Part shown: positions 14,870 to 20,191 of the stretch, piece by piece
Layout of the letters: every line of letters starts with the position of its first letter
How positions within the stretch are numbered: position 1 is the first letter of the stretch
Source: an uncultured Arthrobacter sp.
GTDB taxonomy: Bacteria; Actinomycetota; Actinomycetes; Actinomycetales; Micrococcaceae
Length of the DNA stretch: 20,191 nucleotides
Direction of reading: 5' to 3'
Assembly: GCA_937873245.1 (NCBI GenBank)
Contig: CALMVY010000401.1
Location: forward strand, 1 to 20,191
Position numbers and translations under genes: made by a program
The notes under the pieces: generated by a model
Database searches by the model: none
Seen by the model: the letters and a program-made list of their open reading frames with translations, nothing else
What the model was told of the DNA's origin: nothing

Positions 14870-14885
14870 TGTGAACACTTTCACG
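14870..14885. promoter_or_regulatory. CRP/GlxR-like palindrome
   Basis: TGTGA, 6 bases, TCACG matches the CRP/GlxR operator consensus TGTGA-N6-TCACA in 9 of 10 fixed positions. The inner GTGAA/TTCAC arms are a perfect inverted repeat. It lies in the 290-base divergent region, centred about 55 bases upstream of the TAGACT box of the ligase gene and about 140 bases upstream of the SdhL start, a fitting place for a cAMP-dependent regulator. The regulator itself is inferred. Confidence 0.5.
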
Positions 14886-14928
14886 TCTTCGCGGCGCTCT
14901 GGCCAGCGGCGCGATGCTGCCCCTGCAC

Positions 14929-14934
14929 TAGACT
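14929..14934 (+). promoter_or_regulatory. candidate -10 box of the carboxylate-amine ligase gene
   Basis: TAGACT matches the TANNNT pattern of actinobacterial -10 boxes. It would start transcription near 14941, leaving an 88-base leader that ends in the RBS GAAGGGA. The -35 region is weak, which fits a promoter that needs an activator. Confidence 0.4.
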
Positions 14935-15028
14935 TGGACCACCGTTGCCTCGCCAACTGTCCGGCGAATCCGCCCATGACGGTGCCGGGCGCGGCGGGGA
15001 AACGACAGCTGAACAATGAAGGGACCAC

Positions 15029-16180
15029 ATGAAGATTGATTTCGCTTCATCCAGGCAATCAACTCTTGGTGTGGAATGGGAACTCGCCCTCGTTGACGCG
15101 GAAACCGGCGAACTGGCCTCCGTGGCCAAGGAGGTCCTCCGCGGTGTGGCCGCGAAGCATCCCGAACTGAACGAAGACGACGAGCACCCGCACATCAAGC
15201 AGGAGCTGCTGCTGAACACGGTGGAGCTTGTCACCGGGATCTGCAACACCGTGGCCGAGGCCAAGGCGGACCTGAGCAGTTCCCTCGCCGCCGTCCGTGA
15301 CGTCACCGATCCCATGGGCGTCGAGATCTTCTGCGCCGGCAGCCACCCCTTCAGCCCCCCGCAGCTGCAGCCGGTGACGGACAAGGAGCGCTACGCCAAG
15401 CTCATTGACCGCACGCAGTGGTGGGGGCGCCAGATGGTGATCTACGGCGTCCACGTGCATGTGGGCCTGGACAGCCGGGACAAGGTGCTCCCCGTCCTGG
15501 ACGGCCTGGTGAACTACTTCCCGCAGTTCCAGGCGCTTTCCGCGTCCAGCCCGTTCTGGGGCGGCGAGGACACCGGATACGCCTCGCAGCGTGCCCTGAT
15601 GTTCCAGCAGCTCCCCACGGCCGGCCTGCCGTTCCAGTTCGCCAGCTGGGAGGACTTCGAGTCCTACGCCCAGGACATGTTCACCACCGGAGTGATCGAT
15701 TCGCTCTCGGAGATCCGCTGGGACATCCGGCCCGTTCCGCACTTTGGCACCATCGAGATGCGCATCTGCGACGGCCTGGCCTCCCTGGAGGAAGTGGGCG
15801 CGATCGCCGCCCTGACCCAGTGCCTCGTCGACGAGTTCTCCACCACGCTGGACAACGGCGGCACTATTCCCACCATGCCGCCCTGGCATGTGCAGGAGAA
15901 CAAATGGCGCGCGGCCCGCTACGGCCTGGACGCCATCATCATCCTCGACGCCGCGGGCAATGAGCAGCTGGTCACGGACCACATCCGCGAGACGGTCGCG
16001 CGGCTGGAACCCGTCGCCGTGAAACTGGGCTGCGCCGCCGAACTGGCCGACATCCTGAAGATCATCGAGCGCGGCGCCGGGTACCAGCGGCAGCGGCGCG
16101 TGGCGGCGGAGCACGGCGGCGACCTGCGCGCCGTCGTACTGGATCTTGTCCAGCAGATGCGCAAGGGCCCCGAAGCCTAG
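15029..16180 (+). CDS. YbdK-type carboxylate-amine ligase (glutamate-cysteine ligase 2 family)
   Basis: A 383-residue ATP-dependent carboxylate-amine ligase of the GCS2/YbdK family, related to gamma-glutamylcysteine synthetase. Near the N-terminus TLGVEWELALVD provides metal/ATP-binding acidic residues (E16, E18). YGVHVHVGL (139-147) and PHFGTIEMRICD are family signatures. E. coli YbdK has only weak glutamate-cysteine ligase activity and the physiological substrate of most members is uncertain. In an actinobacterium using mycothiol rather than glutathione, a true glutathione role is unlikely. The ATG is preceded by GAAGGGA at a 5-base spacing. The gene is monocistronic and ends 25 bases before the stop of the convergent tsaD. 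Confidence 0.93.
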   Translation: MKIDFASSRQSTLGVEWELALVDAETGELASVAKEVLRGVAAKHPELNEDDEHPHIKQELLLNTVELVTGICNTVAEAKADLSSSLAAVRDVTDPMGVEIFCAGSHPFSPPQLQPVTDKERYAKLIDRTQWWGRQMVIYGVHVHVGLDSRDKVLPVLDGLVNYFPQFQALSASSPFWGGEDTGYASQRALMFQQLPTAGLPFQFASWEDFESYAQDMFTTGVIDSLSEIRWDIRPVPHFGTIEMRICDGLASLEEVGAIAALTQCLVDEFSTTLDNGGTIPTMPPWHVQENKWRAARYGLDAIIILDAAGNEQLVTDHIRETVARLEPVAVKLGCAAELADILKIIERGAGYQRQRRVAAEHGGDLRAVVLDLVQQMRKGPEA

Positions 16181-16182
16181 AC

Positions 16183-16201
16183 CCGGCCGGCTCTTCGCCG
16201 G
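16183..16201. terminator. small hairpin between convergent ligase and tsaD stops
   Basis: CCGGC (16183-16187) and GCCGG (16197-16201) pair across a 9-base loop within the 25 bases between the two stop codons. It is short and lacks a T-run, so a shared terminator is only a guess. Confidence 0.3.
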
Positions 16202-16205
16202 ACCG

Positions 16206-17327
16206 TCAGGCCGAGACGGTGGTGACCGGCATCGAGGAATCCGGCGCGAAGCCGATGCCGCTCGGCGCGATCCCTGCCATCACCAGCTGGGCGCCGAGTG
16301 CCGCGACCATGGCGCCGTTGTCGGTGCAGAGGGCCAGCGGCGGGACGGTCAGCCGGATTCCGGCAGCGCCGCAGCGCTGCTCAGTGAGCTGGCGCAGCCG
16401 TGAGTTCGCCGCCACACCGCCGCCCAGCAACAGTTCGGTGATGCCGTTCTCCCGGCAGGCCAGCACCGCCTTGGACGTGATGACGTCCACCACGGCTTCC
16501 TGGAAGGCAGCGGCGATGTCCGCCACCGGCACCGTTTCGCCCCGGGCCTCGAACTGCTCCACGCACCGCGCGACGGCGGTCTTGAGTCCGCTGAAGGACC
16601 AGTCGTAGCGGTGCGGTCCGGGCTCGTCCGCGGTCCCCATGTATTTGGGCTGGCTGAGTCCGCGCGGGAAGCGGATTGCCTTGGCGTTTCCGGTCCGCGC
16701 CAGCTTGTCGATCGCCGGGCCGCCCGGATAGCCCAGGCCCAGGAGCCGCGCGACCTTGTCGTAGGCCTCGCCGGCGGCGTCGTCGATCGTGGACCCGAGC
16801 AGCTCAACGTCCCCGGTGATGTTCCGGATCCGCAGGATCTCGGTGTGCCCGCCGGAAACCAGCAGGGCGCCTAAGTTTTCCGGCAGGGCGTTCGCCGGCA
16901 GGGCGCTGTCCGCGAAGGCCTGCCGGCCGCCGTCGTCCGTTTGGAGCAGCCCGACGCCCACGTGCGCGACGAGGTGGTTGATGGCGTACAGCGGCTTGCC
17001 CGTGGCGACGGCGAGCGCCTTGGCCGCGCAGACACCAACCATCAGGGCTCCGGCGAGCCCGGGACCGGACGTGACGGCGATCGCGTCGATGTCCTCCAGT
17101 GTTACCCCGGCCTCGGCCAGCGCTTCGCGGAGGGTGGGGACGAAGGCGTCCAGGTGCGCGCGCGAAGCGATCTCGGGGATCACACCGCCGAACCGGACAT
17201 GCTCTTCCATGGAGGAGGACACCGTGTTGGTCAGCAGCTGCGTCCCGCGGACAATTCCGACGCCGGTCTCGTCACACGAGGACTCGATGCCGAGGACCAG
17301 TGGCCCGTGGTGCCGGGTGGTGTTCAT
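16206..17327 (-). CDS. tsaD: tRNA N6-adenosine threonylcarbamoyltransferase
   Basis: TsaD transfers the threonylcarbamoyl group to A37 of ANN-decoding tRNAs, giving t6A, together with TsaB and TsaE. The 373-residue protein has the ASKHA-fold signatures: VLGIESSCDETGVG (11-24), the metal-binding NHLVAHV with His118 and His122, the metal ligand Asp336 in TDNGAM, LLVSGGHTE (155-163) and LGGGVAANS (301-309). The frame is open far upstream, but the start at 17325-17327 gives the normal family N-terminus and overlaps the rimI stop by 4 bases (ATGA). It is the last visible gene of the alr-tsaE-tsaB-rimI-tsaD operon. Confidence 0.97.
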   Translation of the reverse strand: MNTTRHHGPLVLGIESSCDETGVGIVRGTQLLTNTVSSSMEEHVRFGGVIPEIASRAHLDAFVPTLREALAEAGVTLEDIDAIAVTSGPGLAGALMVGVCAAKALAVATGKPLYAINHLVAHVGVGLLQTDDGGRQAFADSALPANALPENLGALLVSGGHTEILRIRNITGDVELLGSTIDDAAGEAYDKVARLLGLGYPGGPAIDKLARTGNAKAIRFPRGLSQPKYMGTADEPGPHRYDWSFSGLKTAVARCVEQFEARGETVPVADIAAAFQEAVVDVITSKAVLACRENGITELLLGGGVAANSRLRQLTEQRCGAAGIRLTVPPLALCTDNGAMVAALGAQLVMAGIAPSGIGFAPDSSMPVTTVSA

Positions 17328-17926
17328 GGGCGGTCTGCTTCCCTGGGCGTCGAGTCGGGTTCGGGGGTGCCTGGTTCGGCGGGGCCTGGTTCGGGGGTGC
17401 CGAGCCGGAGCCGCATGATCAGCGCGTCGACGCCGTCGCGGTAGTAGCGGGGCCGGACGTGGATCTGTTCGAACCCGTAGCGGCGGTAGAGCTGCTGGGC
17501 GCGGGGGTTGTCGGCCCGGACTTCCAGGAGCATGTCCTCGGCACGGCGCAGCAGGCTTTCCCGGATGAGATCGCCCAGCAGCGCCGAGCCGATCCCCTTG
17601 CCTTCCTGCTCCGGCACGACGGCGATGGTCTGGACGTCCGCGATCGGCCGGATGCACATCAGCCCGGCGTAACCCACGATCTGCCCGGCCAGCTCGGCCA
17701 CGACGTAGCGCCGGGTTCCTGCCTGCGCCAGCTCGGCGACGAACATGTGCAACGGCCAGGCGTCTACCGGGAACAGCCTGCGCTCCAGCTCATGCACGGC
17801 GGGGATGTCCGCCGGGGTCATCTCCCGCAGCGTCATCCCGTCAGGCAGCCGTGCCGGTCCTGTGTCCGGGCCTGAGTTCTGTCCTGCGTTCTGTCCTGTG
17901 TTCTGTCCTGCGGACCCCGTGCTCAC
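17324..17926 (-). CDS. rimI: GNAT N-acetyltransferase, RimI type
   Basis: RimI-type enzymes acetylate protein N-termini (ribosomal S18 in E. coli) with acetyl-CoA. The core (about 31-175) shows MTLREMTPADIPAVHELE, the acetyl-CoA loop QEGKGIGSALL (107-117), LEVRADNPRAQQLYRRYGF (134-152) and the YYRDGVDALIM end strand. At 200 residues it is longer than the usual 150-160 because of low-complexity ends. The N-terminus carries three QN-type repeats (GQNTGQNAGQNSG) encoded by a 12-bp tandem repeat, and the C-terminus is Pro/Glu-rich (TPEPGPAEPGTPEPDS). The GTG start overlaps the tsaB stop (GTGA); Met31 is an alternative start that would drop the repeats. The tsaB-rimI-tsaD neighbourhood is widely conserved in bacteria and supports the name. 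Confidence 0.93.
   Translation of the reverse strand: MSTGSAGQNTGQNAGQNSGPDTGPARLPDGMTLREMTPADIPAVHELERRLFPVDAWPLHMFVAELAQAGTRRYVVAELAGQIVGYAGLMCIRPIADVQTIAVVPEQEGKGIGSALLGDLIRESLLRRAEDMLLEVRADNPRAQQLYRRYGFEQIHVRPRYYRDGVDALIMRLRLGTPEPGPAEPGTPEPDSTPREADRP
17358..17401. repeat. direct repeat encoding the Pro/Glu-rich RimI tail
   Basis: GGTTCGGGGGTGCC occurs at 17358-17371 and 17388-17401, a 30-base period. In the gene it encodes repeated Pro-Glu-Pro-Gly units at the RimI C-terminus, a likely site of length variation. Confidence 0.7.
17876..17911. repeat. three 12-bp tandem repeats in the 5' end of rimI
   Basis: GTTCTGTCCTGY (plus-strand reading) occurs three times without gaps at 17876-17887, 17888-17899 and 17900-17911, differing only at the last base. 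It encodes G-Q-N-x units near the RimI N-terminus. The period is a multiple of three, so copy-number change keeps the frame. Confidence 0.9.
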
Positions 17927-18594
17927 AGTGCCCTCTTCCGTGGGCCGGGCACCTGGGCATCGGACTCGCGCAGGTAGAGCGGTGTGGACTCAAGCAGCTG
18001 CTCCCCCGCCGCCAGCCGCGCCAGGGCAAACTGGCCCAGCGAGAGGGCCTCCGGCTGGCGGGAGCTGAATCCGGGGACGGCCTTGACGACGTCGGCATAG
18101 AGACCGGCGCCCGCGCCGTAGACCGGAAGCTCGGGGAGTTCCGCCGCGAAGCCCACGTGCGGGCCGTCCAGCAGCTGCGGCAACTGGCCCCCGCTGAGGG
18201 CATACCGGGCCCAGTAGACCTCCTTGCGCCGTGCATCCGTGGCGACGATGAACTCCGGAGCCGCATCCGTGGACTCCGCCACCTCCAGGGCGATCGCATC
18301 CAGGCTCATGAGGCCGTAGAGCGGTTTACCCCAGACGAAGGAGAGCGTGCGGGCCGTCACGATGCCCGGACGCAGGCCGGTGAACGGGCCAGGTCCCACT
18401 CCGGTGACCACCGCGTCGACGTCGGCGCCCGTCACGCCTGCCTCGGCGAGGAGCTCCTCAATGCCCGGGGCCAGCACCTCGGCGTGGCTCCGGGTGTCCT
18501 GGGTGGCGAAGCTGCCCACGACGGATTCCGGGGCGTCATCGGAGACGAGCGCGGCGCTGGCCACGGCCGAGGTGTCGATGGCAAGGATCAGCAT
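17923..18594 (-). CDS. tsaB: t6A biosynthesis protein TsaB
   Basis: TsaB is the ASKHA-fold partner that dimerises with TsaD and is needed for t6A37 formation; it is not itself the catalyst. The 223-residue protein begins MLILAIDTSAVASAALVSDD, has SHAEVLAPGIEELLAEAG and the strongly conserved GVGPGPFTGLRPGIVTART, then a variable C-terminal domain ending in PLYLRESDAQVPGPRK. Length is normal. The ATG shares one base with the tsaE stop (TGATG) and the stop overlaps the rimI GTG, so translation along the operon is coupled. Confidence 0.95.
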   Translation of the reverse strand: MLILAIDTSAVASAALVSDDAPESVVGSFATQDTRSHAEVLAPGIEELLAEAGVTGADVDAVVTGVGPGPFTGLRPGIVTARTLSFVWGKPLYGLMSLDAIALEVAESTDAAPEFIVATDARRKEVYWARYALSGGQLPQLLDGPHVGFAAELPELPVYGAGAGLYADVVKAVPGFSSRQPEALSLGQFALARLAAGEQLLESTPLYLRESDAQVPGPRKRAL

Positions 18595-19256
18595 CAGTTC
18601 TCTTCCAGGGTGTACGGCAGGGGGTCGTTCCCGGCGGGCGCGGGGAGCGCGGGCGGTTCCGCCCAGCGGGGACCGAAGCCGCGGATCACGATCGTGCGGG
18701 GTTCGTCGTCGTCGTCGGTGTCGAAATCGAGCACGGCGGGGTCCTGGGCTGTTCCCGGGCCGGCTCCTTCCGGGCTGCTTACTTCCGGGGCGGGGGTTCC
18801 CGGGGCGTCGGCTTCCGGGATATGGGTGCCGCCGCCCAGGCTGCGGAGCAGGTCCACCTCAAGCCGGCTCTCGCTCAGGTGCTCCACCCGGCCGCGGCCC
18901 CATTCCACCACGGTCACGGCGCTGTCCAGGGTGTTTTCCAGGTCGATATCGTCGATTTCCGAGGCCGAACCCAGCCGGTAGGCGTCCACATGCACCAGGT
19001 CCGGGCCGCCCGGCCGGGGTCCGTCGGGCAGGTTCGGGTGGATGCGGACCAGCACGAAGGTCGGCGAGATGATGCCGGCCCGGACGCCCAGGCCTTCCCC
19101 GAGGCCCTGGGTGAAGGTGGTCTTCCCCGCGCCCAGCTCGCCGGTGAGGACCAGCAGGTCCCCTGCCTGGAGCTGGGCTCCGAGGCCGGCCGCGAGGGCG
19201 TGCGTTTCATCCGCGGTCCGGACGTCCAGGGACCGTTCCCAGGCCGCCGCGGTCAC
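18594..19256 (-). CDS. tsaE: t6A biosynthesis ATPase TsaE, with an acidic insertion
   Basis: TsaE is the small P-loop ATPase that regulates the TsaB-TsaD complex in t6A synthesis. Seen here: Walker A GELGAGKTT (39-47), switch-like SPTFVLV (64-70), VHVDAYRL (88-95) and VEWG (117-120). At 220 residues it is longer than the typical 150-170. The extra length is mainly a Pro/Ala/Glu/Asp-rich segment at about 141-190, containing DFDTDDDDEP, between the core and the last strand (TIVIRGFGPRW). The insertion looks disordered. The GTG start overlaps the alr stop by 4 bases (GTGA), so it is coupled to alr. Confidence 0.95.
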   Translation of the reverse strand: MTAAAWERSLDVRTADETHALAAGLGAQLQAGDLLVLTGELGAGKTTFTQGLGEGLGVRAGIISPTFVLVRIHPNLPDGPRPGGPDLVHVDAYRLGSASEIDDIDLENTLDSAVTVVEWGRGRVEHLSESRLEVDLLRSLGGGTHIPEADAPGTPAPEVSSPEGAGPGTAQDPAVLDFDTDDDDEPRTIVIRGFGPRWAEPPALPAPAGNDPLPYTLEEN

Positions 19257-20191
19257 GGCCGGGACCCGCCGGCGGGCTCTTCATGGATGTAGCGGCGCGG
19301 CACCCGGGGGCTGATCCGCGTGACGATCTCGTAGTTGTTGGTCCCGGCCGCCCGGGCCCAGTCCTCTGCGGTGGGCCCGCCGTCGTCGCCGTTGCCGAAC
19401 AGTACGGCCTCCGCGCCGAGGAGGCTGGGCCCGCCGGCTGAGACGTTGAGGGGGCCGAGGTCGATCACCATCTGGTCCATCGCGATGCGGCCCACCACGG
19501 GGTAGTTCACGCCGTCCACGCGGACCGGCCCCCCGGTGCCGATCCGCGGGACGCCGTCGGCGTAGCCCAGCGGGATGAGCCCCAGCGTGCTGGTGCTGCC
19601 GGTGCGGTAGTTCAGCCCGTAGGAGACGCCCTGGCCGGCAGGGACGTCCTTGCAGTGCGAAACGACGGTGCGGACCGTCATGGCGGGACGCAGGCCCACT
19701 TCTGCCGAACTCTGCCCCTCGAACGGCGACAGCCCATAAAGGCCCAGCCCCACGCGGACCAGGTCAAAGTGGGTGTCGGGCCGGGACAGGGTGGCCGGGG
19801 TGTTGGCGAGGTGCCGTACTTCGGGATCCACGCCGGCGTCCTCGGCGATGGCGAGGGCTTCGCGGAAGGCCGCCAGCTGGTCGTCGGTTTCCGGGCGGTC
19901 GGGTTCGTCTGCGACAGCCAGGTGGGAGAAGACCCCCACCACCCGCAGCAGGCCCTGGTCCTGGTACTCCATGGCTTCGCCGACGAGGCCGTCCCAGGCG
20001 TCCAGGGTGGCCCCGTTGCGGCCCAGCCCGGTGTCCACTTTGAGATGCACGCGGGCCGGCCGTTCCTGCTCGCGGGCGGCCGCAACGATACGTTCCAGTT
20101 CCCAGCCCGAGCAGCCGATGTCGATCCCGGCAGCCACGGCGGCGGCGAAGTTGCTCTCCGGGGTGTGCAGCCAGGCCAGCAGGGGGGCCTC
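19253..20191 (-). CDS. alr: alanine racemase, N-terminus beyond window
   Basis: PLP enzyme converting L- to D-alanine for peptidoglycan, cytosolic and dimeric. The frame is open to the right window edge and gives 312 residues; roughly the first 60-75, including the PLP lysine, are missing. Visible signatures: RVHLKVDTGLGRNGA, the GLSPFEGQ loop, GQGVSYGLNYRTGSTSTLGLI (containing the likely catalytic Tyr on the opposite face), IPLGYADGVPR and MDQMVIDLG. It is the first visible gene of an operon that continues into tsaE with a 4-base overlap. No internal defect is seen; the C-terminal NYEIVTRISPRVPRRYI is typical. Confidence 0.96.
   Translation of the reverse strand, partial: EAPLLAWLHTPESNFAAAVAAGIDIGCSGWELERIVAAAREQERPARVHLKVDTGLGRNGATLDAWDGLVGEAMEYQDQGLLRVVGVFSHLAVADEPDRPETDDQLAAFREALAIAEDAGVDPEVRHLANTPATLSRPDTHFDLVRVGLGLYGLSPFEGQSSAEVGLRPAMTVRTVVSHCKDVPAGQGVSYGLNYRTGSTSTLGLIPLGYADGVPRIGTGGPVRVDGVNYPVVGRIAMDQMVIDLGPLNVSAGGPSLLGAEAVLFGNGDDGGPTAEDWARAAGTNNYEIVTRISPRVPRRYIHEEPAGGSRP

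Noticed and set aside
17328..17657. 110-residue N-terminal extension of TsaD
   Set aside because: It overlaps rimI in another frame and is Arg/Pro-rich; the family N-terminus begins at 17327.

Overview
The window looks like chromosomal DNA of a high-GC Gram-positive bacterium, most probably an Arthrobacter/Pseudarthrobacter-like member of the Micrococcaceae. This rests on the very high GC content, frequent GTG and TTG starts, start codons placed 6-7 bases after TAGGCT-type -10 boxes (leaderless mRNAs), HrcA/CIRCE control of groES-groEL, a His-rich GroEL tail, a WXG100-like/hydrolase protein paired with a lipoprotein, and the gene order alr-tsaE-tsaB-rimI-tsaD. The genus is inferred from these traits, not from a database match.

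Layout. Bases 3-602 hold the remains of a TetR-type regulator with an unrelated-looking tail. It converges on an ABC exporter (753-2594, minus strand) across a block of GGRCATGYCC palindromes. Upstream of the exporter lie a lipoprotein (2655-3185) and a WXG-like alpha/beta hydrolase (3175-4527), which overlap. Next come guaB (4723-6234) with a 14-bp terminator-like stem, and a large OafA-type acyltransferase with a SGNH domain (6412-8490). Divergent from the acyltransferase is a DUF389 membrane protein gene (8638-9605) that reads as frameshifted near 8802.

The centre is the chaperonin operon groES-groEL (9732-11716, minus strand), with two CIRCE operators around its promoter and a GC-rich terminator behind it. 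Upstream of it is a second, denser block of the same palindromes seen at 621-725. Then a two-helix membrane protein (12158-12589) and a THUMP-like-domain SAM methyltransferase (12647-13891) diverge from abutting leaderless promoters. A SdhL-type shikimate dehydrogenase homologue (13917-14738) and a YbdK-type carboxylate-amine ligase (15029-16180) diverge around a CRP/GlxR-like palindrome.

The right end is a tight minus-strand operon alr(partial)-tsaE-tsaB-rimI-tsaD. Every junction overlaps by 1-4 bases. It joins cell-wall D-alanine supply to three proteins of tRNA t6A37 synthesis plus an N-acetyltransferase.

Most of the window is ordinary housekeeping. The observations most worth following are the shared palindromic intergenic repeat family (615-735 and 11955-12140), the WXG/hydrolase-lipoprotein pair, the DUF389 frameshift, the chimeric first reading frame, and the set of leaderless promoters.
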